50,065 nucleotides of DNA from an uncultured Porphyromonadaceae bacterium (GCA_947175495.1 CAMWNB010000013.1:1-50065), one strand, 5' to 3'; positions 16,143-24,945 are shown, numbered from the stretch's first letter. Notes: a model not told the origin generated them from the letters alone. A program made the numbers and translations.

Positions 16143-16643
16143 ATGAAAAAGTACGGCATATTCTACGCGTCCTCGACCGGACGCACCGCCAAGGCCGCCG
16201 AAGCGATCGCCGCGGCCCTTGATATTCCGGCCTCCGACATCCACAACGTGGCCGACACCGCTCCCTCCGAGCTCGGCAGCTACGATGTGGCCATCCTCGG
16301 CTCCCCCACCTATGCCGCCGGCGACATGCAGCCCCACATGGAGGACTTCATCGACGGCGCGCAGGCGCTTGACCTTTCGGGCCACAAACTCGCTTTCTTC
16401 GGCACGGGCGACGACACCATGTCGCGCACATTCTGCAGCGCCGTGGGCGACATGGCCAAGGCACTTTCCCACACCGGAGCCGTGCAGATAGGGGAGTTCG
16501 ACGCGCGCGGCTATGTCTTTGACGACAGCGAAGCCGAGATCGCCCCCGGCGTTTACGCGGGCCTCCTTCTCGACGACATCAACCATCCCGAGCTTACTTC
16601 CGGGCGCATCGAAGCGTGGGCAGCCAAGCTCCGCGCCGAGTAG
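16143..16643 (+). CDS. Flavodoxin
   Basis: Small FMN-binding electron carrier of 166 residues. The phosphate-binding loop is SSTGRT at residues 10-15, followed by an aromatic- and Gly-containing loop GSPTYAAGDMQPH (about 59-71) and FFGTGDDTMSRTFC (about 85-98), as in long-chain flavodoxins. Length fits the long-chain type. It is transcribed divergently from the LysE operon and separated by 110 bp from the NrnA-like gene. It probably donates electrons to enzymes such as pyruvate:flavodoxin oxidoreductase or IspG/IspH. Confidence 0.93.
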   Translation: MKKYGIFYASSTGRTAKAAEAIAAALDIPASDIHNVADTAPSELGSYDVAILGSPTYAAGDMQPHMEDFIDGAQALDLSGHKLAFFGTGDDTMSRTFCSAVGDMAKALSHTGAVQIGEFDARGYVFDDSEAEIAPGVYAGLLLDDINHPELTSGRIEAWAAKLRAE

Positions 16644-16728
16644 GAACAATTGTATTAAAAATAATTAAGTTATCGGCGGCAAACGCATAAATATGCGCTT
16701 GCCGCCTCCTTTTTTGGGAAATCTTCGC

Positions 16729-16736
16729 TATCTTTG
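16729..16736 (+). promoter_or_regulatory. -7 box for the NrnA-like gene (TATCTTTG)
   Basis: TATCTTTG fits TAnnTTTG and lies 17 nt before the ATG at 16754, giving a leader of roughly 10 nt. No good -33 element is seen. Confidence 0.55.
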
Positions 16737-16753
16737 CCGAATAATTGACCAAG

Positions 16754-17788
16754 ATGATATCACGAATCATTAAAGACGAGAATGTGCGGCGTCTGAGCCA
16801 TCTGCTGGCCGATGCCACCAGGATTGCAGTCATATGTCATGTAGGGCCCGACGGCGACGCCGTGGGCTCGTCGCTTGCTCTTGCCTCCGTGCTCGGCCGC
16901 CTCGGCAAGGACGTGCGTTGCATAATACCCGACCCCGCGTCGGCTCTGCTCATGCAGCTGCCCGGCGCCAAGGAGCTCGTGGATGCCGCCAGACATCCCG
17001 ATTTCGCCCGCACGCTGCTGCGCGACGCCGACCTCATTTTCTGCCTCGACTTCAACGAGCCGAAGCGTGTCGACCGCATGGCCGACGCCCTGCTTGCGGC
17101 CACGGCGCCGAAGGTGATGATCGACCATCACGAGAACCCCTCGGACTTTGCCACCGTAGCCATCTCTCACCCCGACATGGCCGCCACATGCTATGTGCTG
17201 TTCCGCGTGCTGTGCCGTCTGGAGCTTTTGCCCTACATTGATTCCACAGCCGCCACTCTGCTGCTTGCCGGCATACTTACCGACACAGGCGGACTTTCCT
17301 ACAACAGCTCCGATCCCGAGCTCTTCGTGGTGGTGGCCGAGCTTCTGCGGCACGGCGCCGACAAAAACCGCCTGTACAAGCTGCTGTTCAACACCGTCAG
17401 CGAGAGTGCCATGCGCCTCAACGCCTATGCAATCGACCGCAAACTCGAGGTCGACACCGACATGGGCGCCGCCCTGATCACTCTGAGCCGTGGCGAGCTT
17501 AACCGCTATCACTACAGCAAGGGCGACACCGAAGCGCTCGTCAACAAGCCTCTGGCCATCCCCGGCGTGGTCTATTCCTGCTTCATGCGCGAGGAAGAGC
17601 GCTACATAAAGATTTCCATGCGCTCGCAGGGCGATTTCCCCGTCAACGAGATTTGCGCCGAGCATTTCGGAGGCGGCGGCCACATCAACGCAGCCGGCGG
17701 CGAGTTTCACGGCACCCTCGAAGAAGCGGCCGACGCATTCCGTGCGCTCATGGCCGAAAACAAAAAGAAATACATACTGAAAAAATGA
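16754..17788 (+). CDS. DHH-family phosphoesterase (NrnA-like)
   Basis: DHH/DHHA1 phosphoesterase of 344 residues. NrnA proteins degrade nanoRNAs or cyclic-dinucleotide products (pApA, pGpG) and hydrolyse 3'-phosphoadenosine 5'-phosphate. Motifs: VICHVGPDGDAVGSS (first metal block), FCLDFNEPKR, VMIDHHENP (the DHH triad), GILTDTGGLSYNSSD, and the C-terminal DHHA1 signature GGGGHINAAGGEF. The ATG at 16754 is preferred over a TTG 9 nt earlier. Its stop overlaps the start of the DUF4827 lipoprotein gene (ATGA), so the two are coupled. Which substrate dominates cannot be told. Confidence 0.9.
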   Translation: MISRIIKDENVRRLSHLLADATRIAVICHVGPDGDAVGSSLALASVLGRLGKDVRCIIPDPASALLMQLPGAKELVDAARHPDFARTLLRDADLIFCLDFNEPKRVDRMADALLAATAPKVMIDHHENPSDFATVAISHPDMAATCYVLFRVLCRLELLPYIDSTAATLLLAGILTDTGGLSYNSSDPELFVVVAELLRHGADKNRLYKLLFNTVSESAMRLNAYAIDRKLEVDTDMGAALITLSRGELNRYHYSKGDTEALVNKPLAIPGVVYSCFMREEERYIKISMRSQGDFPVNEICAEHFGGGGHINAAGGEFHGTLEEAADAFRALMAENKKKYILKK

Positions 17789-18357
17789 AAATACTCCGCA
17801 ACATAGCTCTTGCAGCAGCATCCCTCGCAGCATTTGCCTTCACATCGTGCGACGACACCAAGAGCTACGCCGAACTTCTTACCGACGAAACGCACTACGT
17901 CAACGCCTATCTCGCCAACCAGCGCGTGGTGGCGTCAATCCCCGCCGACACCGTGTTCGAAACCGGCCCCGACGCTCCCTACTATCGTCTCGACGAGGAC
18001 GGCAACCTCTACATGCAGGTGGTGAACGCCGGCACCCCCGGCAACAAGGTGAAGAGCGACGAGCTCATCTATTTCCGCTTCACCCGCTACTCGCTCTACA
18101 AGTACTCCGGCGGCGAGCTTTCCGGCGGCGTGGGCAATGAGGACGACCTCAGTTTCAACAACACATCGTTCCGCTACGGCAACTATCAGCTGCAGAGCTC
18201 AAGCCAGTGGGGCTCGGGCATACAGTATCCTCTGGCGCTTCTGCCCGTGGACTGCGAGGTCAACCTCATCATCAAGTCGCAGCTGGGCCTTACCAACGAG
18301 ATTGCCGAAGTGGTGCCCTATCTCTACCACATCCGCTATTATCGCCCAAAAATCTAA
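17785..18357 (+). CDS. DUF4827-like lipoprotein
   Basis: This 190-residue protein has a lipoprotein signal (MKILRNIALAAASLAAFAFT, then S-C-D) and a body that begins SYAELLTDETHYVNAYLANQ. From memory this matches the Bacteroidales family DUF4827, which has an FKBP-like fold (segments YFRFTRYSLYKYSGG and PVDCEVNLIIKSQLG); peptidyl-prolyl isomerase activity is not established. The start overlaps the preceding NrnA stop. The stop codon TAA lies inside the left end of the 169-bp repeat element, so the element may have supplied or moved the end of this gene. Confidence 0.82.
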   Translation: MKILRNIALAAASLAAFAFTSCDDTKSYAELLTDETHYVNAYLANQRVVASIPADTVFETGPDAPYYRLDEDGNLYMQVVNAGTPGNKVKSDELIYFRFTRYSLYKYSGGELSGGVGNEDDLSFNNTSFRYGNYQLQSSSQWGSGIQYPLALLPVDCEVNLIIKSQLGLTNEIAEVVPYLYHIRYYRPKI

Positions 18358-18522
18358 GAAACTGTCGGACATTCATATCGCTTTGCCTTTGAGAGTCTTG
18401 TAGGTGTCTTTTTGTTTAATCTTCAGTCTCGCTGCTACGGCGACGCTCCCTCGTCACAAACAAAAATCAATCCGACAATCCTTCTCAAAATCCGTATCAT
18501 ATAAATTCAAACAGTTTCTTGG
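18354..18522. repeat. 169-bp element with nested inverted repeats
   Basis: The ends are imperfect inverted repeats: CTAAGAAACTG on the left and CAGTTTCTTGG on the right. Further pairs nest inside: CGGA/TCCG, TTTGAGA/TCTCAAA and TTTTTGTTT/AAACAAAAA, with small hairpins in the centre (TCGC/GCGA, GACG/CGTC). The whole can fold into one long interrupted hairpin, as in a miniature inverted-repeat transposable element or a structured RNA. There is no coding capacity and no visible target duplication. The left end carries the stop codon of the DUF4827 gene. I recall similar segments between genes in related genomes, but could not check this. Confidence 0.65.
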
Positions 18523-18555
18523 CGCATCTGTTATTAAACAAGTTTTAAAATAGAC

Positions 18556-19941
18556 ATGACCCTCATCAAGTCAATTTCCGGTATTCGCGGTACTATCGGC
18601 GGCGCGCCCGGCGACGCTCTCACCGCACAGGACATCGTTCGCTTTACGGCAGCCTACGCTGCATTCATAGAGAAAAACACGACGCGCACCAGCCGCACGA
18701 TAGTAGTCGGACGCGACGCCCGTATCAGCGGCGACATGGTGTGCCGTCTCGTCACGGGCACGCTCGTCAGCATGGGTTTCGACGTCGTGAACATCGGTCT
18801 TGCATCCACGCCTACCACTGAGATTGCAGTTACGGCCGAAGGCGCGTGCGGCGGCATCATCATCACGGCCTCCCACAATCCCATGCAGTGGAATGCACTC
18901 AAGCTGCTCAACGAGCACGGCGAGTTCCTGAACGATGCCGAGGGCCGCGAGGTGCTCCGTATAGCCGACGCCGGCGAGTACAGCTACGCACCTGTCGAAG
19001 CCATAGGCCACGAGTACATGAACACCACTTACAACCGCCACCACATCGACGCCGTGCTCGCTCTTCCCGCGGTCGACGTCGAGGCCATCCGCAACGCGCA
19101 TTTCCGCGTGGCGGTCGATGCGGTCAACAGCGTCGGCGGAACTGTCATTCCCCAGCTGCTGCGCGCGCTTGGCGTGTCGGAAATCGTCGAACTCAACTGC
19201 GAGCCTACAGGCCATTTCGCCCACACTCCCGAGCCTATCCCAGAAAATCTCACCGGCATAGCCTCGCTGATGAGCACCGGCATTGCCGACGTGGGTTTCG
19301 TGGTCGACCCCGACGTTGACCGCCTTGCCATCGTGATGGAGAACGGCGAGATGTTCGGCGAGGAGTACACTCTCGTCAGCGTGGCCGACTATGTGCTTTC
19401 TCTCACTCCCGGCGCGACGGTGAGCAACCTCAGCTCTTCGCGCGCGTTGCGCGATGTCACCCGCGCCCGTGGCGGACGCTATGAGGCTTCGGCCGTGGGC
19501 GAGGTCAACGTCACCACCAAGATGAAAGAGATCGGCGCCGTCATTGGCGGTGAAGGCAACGGCGGAGTGATTTATCCCGAACTCCACTACGGCCGCGATG
19601 CCCTTGTGGGCGTGGCTCTTTTCCTCACGCTGCTCGCCAAGAGCGGCAAGAAGGTGAGCGAGCTCCGCGCCGGCTATCCGCCTTATTCCATCTATAAGAC
19701 CAAGGTGTCGCTTGCTCCCACGCTCGACATCGACGCACTGCTCGAGGCGGTGAAGCAGAAGTTTGCAGGCGAGGAAATCACTGACATCGACGGAGTGAAG
19801 ATAGATTTCGCCGACTCGTGGGTGCACCTGCGCCGCAGCAACACCGAGCCCATAATCCGCGTGTATGCCGAGGCATCCACTCCCGAAGCAGCCGAGCATC
19901 TCGGCGAGGAAGTGAAGGCTGTCATCACCCGCATGCTTTAG
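18556..19941 (+). CDS. glmM: Phosphoglucosamine mutase
   Basis: The enzyme converts glucosamine-6-phosphate to glucosamine-1-phosphate for UDP-GlcNAc synthesis. The 461-residue protein has the alpha-D-phosphohexomutase motifs in order: the phosphoserine loop IITASHNPMQWNALK (about residue 100), metal-binding DPDVDRLAIV (about 253), sugar-binding GGEGNGGVIYP (about 332) and phosphate-binding RRSNTEPIIRVYAE (about 430). Length fits GlmM or bacterial phosphomannomutase/phosphoglucomutase; GlmM is the usual assignment for this Bacteroidales type, but substrate preference is inferred. It lies alone between the repeat element and a bidirectional terminator. Confidence 0.85.
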   Translation: MTLIKSISGIRGTIGGAPGDALTAQDIVRFTAAYAAFIEKNTTRTSRTIVVGRDARISGDMVCRLVTGTLVSMGFDVVNIGLASTPTTEIAVTAEGACGGIIITASHNPMQWNALKLLNEHGEFLNDAEGREVLRIADAGEYSYAPVEAIGHEYMNTTYNRHHIDAVLALPAVDVEAIRNAHFRVAVDAVNSVGGTVIPQLLRALGVSEIVELNCEPTGHFAHTPEPIPENLTGIASLMSTGIADVGFVVDPDVDRLAIVMENGEMFGEEYTLVSVADYVLSLTPGATVSNLSSSRALRDVTRARGGRYEASAVGEVNVTTKMKEIGAVIGGEGNGGVIYPELHYGRDALVGVALFLTLLAKSGKKVSELRAGYPPYSIYKTKVSLAPTLDIDALLEAVKQKFAGEEITDIDGVKIDFADSWVHLRRSNTEPIIRVYAEASTPEAAEHLGEEVKAVITRML

Positions 19942-19999
19942 ACCCCGTTCCCCGGCGTTACTGATATTGGGGAAAGGGGGCTTGGAACGCAGCCATATG

Positions 20000-20040
20000 A
20001 AGAAACCGCCACGGGCAGATGCCTGTGGCGGTCTTCTTTT
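20000..20040. terminator. Bidirectional terminator
   Basis: A near-perfect 12-bp stem ACCGCCACGGGC/GCCTGTGGCGGT (20005-20032) is flanked by AAGAA on the left and TCTTCTTTTT on the right. It separates the convergent glmM and mscS genes and can serve both. Confidence 0.85.
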
Positions 20041-20048
20041 TGTCTGTG

Positions 20049-21134
20049 TCAGTTGCCCTGGATGTGCACGTCCATCTGCGGGAACGGGAACCGCACTCCG
20101 GCCTGCGGGAGTTCCTTGTAGATGCGTTCGTTGATGTTGTAGTACAGTCCCCAGTAGTCGTCGCGGTGCACCCATGCGCGTGCTTTCAGGTTGACGCTGC
20201 TGTCGGCAAGGGCATCGACCACGACCGACGGCGAGCGGTCGACTTTTTCTATGTGTTGCAGAATGCGGGCATTGACGGGGATGTCGTCCCACACGGGAGC
20301 TTTCTTGATTTTTTTGTGGAATATGCGCGCGAAGAATCCCCGCGGTTTTTCATCCACGGGCGTTTCGCCTGCTTCGGCGGCCATTTCGGCTGCTTTTTCC
20401 TCTCGCAGCTTGCGTGCGTCTTCCACGTATTTCTCCACCACCCGCTTGTCGGAGCGCAGGATGGCGATGAGCGCTTCGCGGGCCGCGTCGATGTCGTCGC
20501 CGTAGCTGATGCTCACGGTCCAGTCCACGCGGCGGTAGTCCTCTCGACTCCAGTTGTTTATGCTGCCTGTGCTCAGACCTCCGTTGGGGATGATGAGGCT
20601 CTTGTTGTCGTAGGTGTTGATGATGGTGTGGAAAATCTGTATTTCAGTGACGGTGCCGGCATAGCCCTGCGCTTCGATGTAGTCGCCCACGCGATAAGGC
20701 TTTATGAGCAGTATGAGTACGCCTCCTGCGAAGTTCTGCAGCGTGCCGCTCAGCGCCATGCCTATGGCTACGCCGGCCGAGGCGAAGATGGCGATGAACG
20801 ACGATGTCTCTATCCCGAGGATGCCTATGACGGTGACTACAAGTATGAAATAGAGCAGCATGCTCACCAGGCTGAGCAGGAATGTGCCCAGCGAACGGTC
20901 GACATGGCGGCGGATGAAGATGCTCATCAGCAGGCCATGCAGCTTTCTGATGATGAAGCGGCCCACATAGAACACCACGATGGCGATGGCCATATTGATG
21001 GCCAGCTTCACGAGGCCCGACACCATCGTGTTTATAAGTTCGTCGACAGGCAGGGACTTGAGCATGCCGAGTTCTTCTTTCACGTCGGGCACGGAGTCGG
21101 GCACTGCTATGGGAGGCGTTGTTTGCAGAAACAT
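20049..21134 (-). CDS. MscS-family mechanosensitive channel
   Basis: The 361-residue membrane protein has three N-terminal hydrophobic segments (about 40-60, 75-105, 110-135) followed by the pore helix GVAIGMALSGTLQNFAGGVL and the MscS beta domain IKPYRVGDYIEAQGYAGTVTEIQIFHT and PNGGLSTGSINNWS. It opens under membrane tension and releases solutes. A charged, Lys/Glu/Ala-rich insert of about 60 residues (around 235-295) lies in the C-terminal alpha-beta domain, which I take to be a lineage feature. The start MFLQTTPP at 21134 is chosen because the longer frame upstream lacks protein-like sequence. Confidence 0.92.
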   Translation of the reverse strand: MFLQTTPPIAVPDSVPDVKEELGMLKSLPVDELINTMVSGLVKLAINMAIAIVVFYVGRFIIRKLHGLLMSIFIRRHVDRSLGTFLLSLVSMLLYFILVVTVIGILGIETSSFIAIFASAGVAIGMALSGTLQNFAGGVLILLIKPYRVGDYIEAQGYAGTVTEIQIFHTIINTYDNKSLIIPNGGLSTGSINNWSREDYRRVDWTVSISYGDDIDAAREALIAILRSDKRVVEKYVEDARKLREEKAAEMAAEAGETPVDEKPRGFFARIFHKKIKKAPVWDDIPVNARILQHIEKVDRSPSVVVDALADSSVNLKARAWVHRDDYWGLYYNINERIYKELPQAGVRFPFPQMDVHIQGN

Positions 21135-21157
21135 ATCTGAATCTTGGGGAAAAGTTG

Positions 21158-22303
21158 TTATTGAACCCACGGCAACGCGGACGCCACGTCGCCGGCCCAC
21201 CGGAGGCGGTGGTAGTTCATGTTGTCCATGTCGGCGGGCGATTGCACCACGAAAGTGCTGAGGCCGCAGTGGCGGGCTATTTTGAGAGTGGAAAATATGG
21301 TCGGAGTGGATGCGGCGTATGCCACGCTTTGCTCCAGTGCGCTCTTCCATGCTGTGAGGGCGTCGCTGTCGGTGGCTATGCGTTCCACATAGTCCTCGAA
21401 GTCGAAGAGCCGGCATGTGCCCGTGCGTTCGAAAGCCTGCGGCATCGTGCCCTCAGGCAGAGGCTGTGCGGTGGCGAACACTCGCCGAGTGGCCTCGGCC
21501 AGCCGGTCAAGTCCGTCGGTGCGTATCACGCTCATGGTGCATGTGCGCCCCGAACCGGCCATCTCGTTGTAGTAGCGGAATGTGTTGGCGGCTGCTCCAG
21601 TGGCGTCTCCCTTCATGAGCATGTCCAGGTTTTCATCGTAAGGCATGCCCGCGTTCGGCAGCTCGCACGCGCTGCCCACAACGACCGGTGTGGCGTGGCG
21701 CAGCTCGTAGGCCACTTCCACCGACGCCATGTGGCAGCAGTCGAAGTAGACGTAGTCGAAGCCTTGTCCGTCGAGAGCCTTGGCAAGCGAAGTCACGCTC
21801 ATCTGCTTTCCGCCGTCGAGACCGAACGCGCGCTTCGGCGCGTTGTAGCTGTCGGCCATGCCGTTGTCGAGCCAGCCGGTGCCGTGGCTCCATAGCACAA
21901 GTCCGTAGGCCGCGGCGGGAGCGCACTCGCGCACGTCGTCGCACACGCGGCGCATGCGGGCGATGCTGACGGCGGCTTCGGCCGTGTCGTACACTTTGAG
22001 TGTGTCGACGGTGCCGTCGGCGGTGATTTCCTTGAGCACGCTATTGCCTTCCGACGACTGGTGCATAACCACGAGGCGGCCGCCGCCGAGGCTTCCGGTG
22101 GAAGCCGCCGTGCGCATCTCTGTGATGTCGGCGTTGTCCCAGCCTCGCGCGCCGAGATCGTTGTGCGCCACCATGTAGACAAGCACGGTGCGTGTGGCTT
22201 CCGACGGCTTTCCGGGGCCCGGCGCAGGCTCGTCGGAGTGCTTGTCGCCGCAGCCTGCTGTGGCCATGGCTGCTGCCATCATGATTGCTGTGAGTTTGTT
22301 CAT
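21158..22303 (-). CDS. Clostripain-family (C11) cysteine peptidase lipoprotein
   Basis: The 381-residue protein has a lipoprotein signal (lipobox MATAG-C near residue 18) and the caspase-like fold of peptidase family C11. The catalytic His is His140 in VLWSHGTGW and the Cys is in YVYFDCCHMASVEVAYEL (Cys189 or Cys190, by pattern the one just before HMAS). VLVYMVAHNDL near residue 42 is the first strand. Clostripain-like enzymes cleave after basic residues; gut Bacteroidales have many surface homologues. It starts close to a TAAATTTG box on the minus strand (22315-22308), only 4 nt upstream, so either the leader is absent or that box is not used. Confidence 0.88.
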   Translation of the reverse strand: MNKLTAIMMAAAMATAGCGDKHSDEPAPGPGKPSEATRTVLVYMVAHNDLGARGWDNADITEMRTAASTGSLGGGRLVVMHQSSEGNSVLKEITADGTVDTLKVYDTAEAAVSIARMRRVCDDVRECAPAAAYGLVLWSHGTGWLDNGMADSYNAPKRAFGLDGGKQMSVTSLAKALDGQGFDYVYFDCCHMASVEVAYELRHATPVVVGSACELPNAGMPYDENLDMLMKGDATGAAANTFRYYNEMAGSGRTCTMSVIRTDGLDRLAEATRRVFATAQPLPEGTMPQAFERTGTCRLFDFEDYVERIATDSDALTAWKSALEQSVAYAASTPTIFSTLKIARHCGLSTFVVQSPADMDNMNYHRLRWAGDVASALPWVQ

Positions 22304-22367
22304 GATGCAAATTTAGTTATTTATCGCGGGATTACGCGCTTGCCGGCACGGAATAATTGTTAATGGG

Positions 22368-22404
22368 GAAAAAGGGAGCCGCAGCCAATGAGGTTGCGGC
22401 TCCC
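22368..22404 (-). terminator. Terminator of the LRR gene
   Basis: A 10-bp stem GGGAGCCGCA/TGCGGCTCCC (22374-22383 and 22395-22404) is followed on the minus strand by TTTTTCCC. It lies 28 nt past the stop of the leucine-rich-repeat gene. Confidence 0.8.
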
Positions 22405-22432
22405 CGGGTGTATAGGAAATCAGATGGAATCT

Positions 22433-23494
22433 TTAGAAGCCACCCCAGCGGCAGGCAACCTGCTGAAGACTGTTGCAGCCGATGGTGCGGAAGTCGACAA
22501 TCATGTTGTAGCGGCAGTTGATGTAGGTGAGGTTGGAGTCGAAGCTTACGTCAAGCATGGTCAGCTCGTTGTTGTTGCACAGCAGGCGCTGCAGGAAAGT
22601 CTGGTTGCTGAGGGTGAGAGTGCTCAGGTCGTTGTAGGAGCAGTCGACGAAGAGCAGCTGCGGGCATCCTTCCACGCTGAGCGAGGTCAGGTCGTTGTAG
22701 GAGCACACGAGGTCGAGCAGGTTCTTGCAGTTGCGCATCGCCAGATTCTTCATGTTGTTGTCGGTGCAGAGGAAGGTGCTCAGAGCAGGCAGGTTGCTGA
22801 CGATGAGGCTGGAGATTTCGTTGTCGTCGACATTGATGTTGGAGAGGTTAGGCACTCCGCTGAGCAGCAGCGAGGTCAGTTTGTTGTAGCCTGCGTAGAG
22901 GTTCTTGAGTTCGGTGCAGTTCGACACATTGAGTTCCTCAAGATGGTTGCCGAGCACGTTGGCTGTCTGCAGTGTGGCGGAGTTGCTCAGGTCGAGGCTT
23001 ACGAGATAGTTGTTGGCGAGGTTGAGGGTCTTGAGCACCGGCAGGTCAGACATGTCTATTTCGGTGAGGCGGTTGTTGTTGACCTGCAGTTTGGTGACCT
23101 GTGTGCATCCTTCCACGCTGAGTTCGGTGAGGCGGTTGCGGCTTACGTTGAGTTCGGTCAGCGCGCCGTCGCCCTTGGCGGTGAATCCGGTGAGCTTATT
23201 GCGGCTGACGTCGACTTTCTGCAGTGCGCTGAAGCCGCTGAGGTCGAGCACGCCGGCGAGTTTCTTGTCTTTCCACTCGATGGCGGTGATGTGGCCGCCG
23301 GCCACGGTCACTCCTTCCCATGTGGAGGGGTTGTTCTGGTCTGTTATTTTCAGAGCTGCGGCGTTGGTGGCTGCTTCTGCGGCGGGCTGTGCCAGGAAAG
23401 CCTTGAGCTGTTTGAGTTCGCCTTTGTTCACGCTCTGCGCGAATAGCGAAACACTGCTGATAGCTACAGCGAGCAATAATGCGATCTTTTTCAT
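22433..23494 (-). CDS. Secreted leucine-rich-repeat protein
   Basis: The 353-residue protein has a cleavable signal peptide (MKKIALLLAVAISSVSLFAQ) and about ten to eleven leucine-rich repeats of 20-21 residues, with units such as LxxLNVSRNRLTEL, LKTLNLANNYLVSLDLS and LKNLYAGYNKLTSLLLS. The first 65 residues are a small helical cap (KGELKQLKAFLAQPAAEAAT). There is no C-terminal sorting domain, so it may be periplasmic or released. Repeats of this type usually bind proteins; the partner is unknown. The start is set by the signal peptide; the open frame extends upstream but without protein-like sequence. It is a single gene with a 250-bp upstream region. Confidence 0.88.
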   Translation of the reverse strand: MKKIALLLAVAISSVSLFAQSVNKGELKQLKAFLAQPAAEAATNAAALKITDQNNPSTWEGVTVAGGHITAIEWKDKKLAGVLDLSGFSALQKVDVSRNKLTGFTAKGDGALTELNVSRNRLTELSVEGCTQVTKLQVNNNRLTEIDMSDLPVLKTLNLANNYLVSLDLSNSATLQTANVLGNHLEELNVSNCTELKNLYAGYNKLTSLLLSGVPNLSNINVDDNEISSLIVSNLPALSTFLCTDNNMKNLAMRNCKNLLDLVCSYNDLTSLSVEGCPQLLFVDCSYNDLSTLTLSNQTFLQRLLCNNNELTMLDVSFDSNLTYINCRYNMIVDFRTIGCNSLQQVACRWGGF

Positions 23495-23554
23495 GTCAGA
23501 GAGATATTTGAGTGAATAAAATTTGTTGTATTCGTCCTTTGCTGTTTGTGTCGT

Positions 23555-23580
23555 AAGTAAAACTTTGTGTTGTTTTACTT
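23555..23580. repeat. 9-bp inverted repeat upstream of the LRR gene
   Basis: AAGTAAAAC and GTTTTACTT are separated by 8 bp, about 60-85 bp before the start codon. It could be an operator or a hairpin in the leader RNA. No TAnnTTTG promoter box is seen between it and the gene. A second weak inverted repeat (CGCTCCG/CGGAGCG) lies further upstream near 23650. Confidence 0.5.
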
Positions 23581-23742
23581 TCCAAACAACCTTCCCTCGG
23601 AAATAGTTTAGAAAAAAATCATTAATATTAACAATGCCACGTTTCCGCGCTCCGTGCCTGATGGTGGCGGAGCGGCAAACGGGCACAAAAACATAAGGAA
23701 ACAATTAAAAAACTGTTCTGCGCTGAGATGATTTCGTAAAAT

Positions 23743-24876
23743 CTATTTTTGTCGTTGTGTTTCTTTGGAAAAAACGGAAGCGCGGAAAGCGAAGTGGGGA
23801 TTCCACGGCACGAGGTCGAGCATGCCGCCCGCGAGGCGGTGCGAGTCGATGATGGCTCCGGCTGCCGGCGCGTCGGGGTGGGGTATGACGCAGAGTTGGC
23901 CCTGCGCTCCTTCGGCGAGATAGCGGGAGAAGTCCAGCGCCAGGAAGCCCATGGTGTGGCGCAGGTTCACTTCCACGGCGGCGTCGATGGTGCCGTCGGC
24001 CGCCACGAGCATGTCGACGCCCAGGGGGCCGCGGTAGTCGCCGAGTATGCCGGGCAATGCGTGCTCTACGGCCTCGGCTATGGCCTCGAAGCGGCCGCCG
24101 CAGGCAGCATCCACGCGAGCCGTCAGCTCTGCTTGCGCGGCCAATGCGTTGGCCGTATAGCCGCCACGGGCATTGGTGTCGAACACCGACACTCCGCACC
24201 GTCGCAGTCCGCCGGCACCGTCGGCCTCCAGCAGCAGGGCGAAGTCGGAGGTCTTGTCCAGTTCCTGCTCAAGCATCACCGACCCTTGGCGGCGTATGAT
24301 TCCCGCGGTCTGCTGCAAGAACACTTCCGGAGGCATGTTGCGGCTGCGCACGAGCCCGCGTCCGCTGCTGCTCCACGGAGCTTTTGCTATCACCGGCGCG
24401 TGCGTGCGCACAAAGTCGTCTACTTCGGCGGCTTCGCGGGCTTCTACGGCGGGCGGTGCGACGGCAAACGGCACGCGTGCGGCCACGGCCACGGCCAGTT
24501 GTGCGGCGGTGCGGCGGTGCGACAGTTCGCGGAGGCGGTGCAGCGCGTCGTCGTCGGGCATCTGTGCCATCGGGTAGCCGGTGTCGGCGAGCGCCCGACG
24601 CGATGCCGCCGACCATCCCCATGGCGATGCCACGAGGCGTGTGTCGCGGTGGTCGTACACGTCCACATCTTTTATATCAAATGTGCGGCACATGTCGTCG
24701 AGCCAATGGGCGTTGATGCCCGAGCAAGCGAAGCGGTCGCCCGCGCCGGCCATCCACAGCGGCAGTGCCTCGCCGGCACGGTGCAGCTGCGCGGCAGCGG
24801 GCGGCGGGGTGTATTGCGCTGTTCCCGTGGCCAGCGCCAGGTCGTTTTCGGGAAAATACATGAGCAGTCGTGCCAT
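23743..24876 (-). CDS. ATP-grasp-like protein of unknown function
   Basis: The 377-residue protein has features of the ATP-grasp fold: IAKAPWSSSGRGLVRS (about residue 163), like the Lys- and Gly-rich nucleotide loop, VMLEQELDKTSDFALLLE, and the metal-binding pattern AAVEVNLRHTMG (ExNxR, about 312). ATP-grasp enzymes join a carboxylate to an amine or thiol using ATP. The N-terminus MARLLMYFPENDLALA is typical of a conserved Bacteroidales group I know only as hypothetical. Substrate unknown; it may be a peptide or amino-acid ligase. It diverges from the choloylglycine-hydrolase-family gene. Confidence 0.7.
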   Translation of the reverse strand: MARLLMYFPENDLALATGTAQYTPPPAAAQLHRAGEALPLWMAGAGDRFACSGINAHWLDDMCRTFDIKDVDVYDHRDTRLVASPWGWSAASRRALADTGYPMAQMPDDDALHRLRELSHRRTAAQLAVAVAARVPFAVAPPAVEAREAAEVDDFVRTHAPVIAKAPWSSSGRGLVRSRNMPPEVFLQQTAGIIRRQGSVMLEQELDKTSDFALLLEADGAGGLRRCGVSVFDTNARGGYTANALAAQAELTARVDAACGGRFEAIAEAVEHALPGILGDYRGPLGVDMLVAADGTIDAAVEVNLRHTMGFLALDFSRYLAEGAQGQLCVIPHPDAPAAGAIIDSHRLAGGMLDLVPWNPHFAFRASVFSKETQRQK

Positions 24877-24885
24877 AATCTTCTA

Positions 24886-24917
24886 CAAAGATAGTGAACA
24901 ATACGTTTGCACGCAAG
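24886..24917 (-). promoter_or_regulatory. Promoter of the ATP-grasp-like gene, overlapping a divergent one
   Basis: On the minus strand CTTG (24917-24914), a 20-nt spacer and TATCTTTG (24893-24886) fit the Bacteroidetes pattern, with transcription starting very near the ATG at 24876. On the plus strand TACGTTTG (24902-24909) is a -7 box for the gene at 24946. The two overlap, so the genes may compete for polymerase. Confidence 0.55.
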
Positions 24918-24945
24918 GTTATAAGTTAAATTAAACTTTTCAGTT

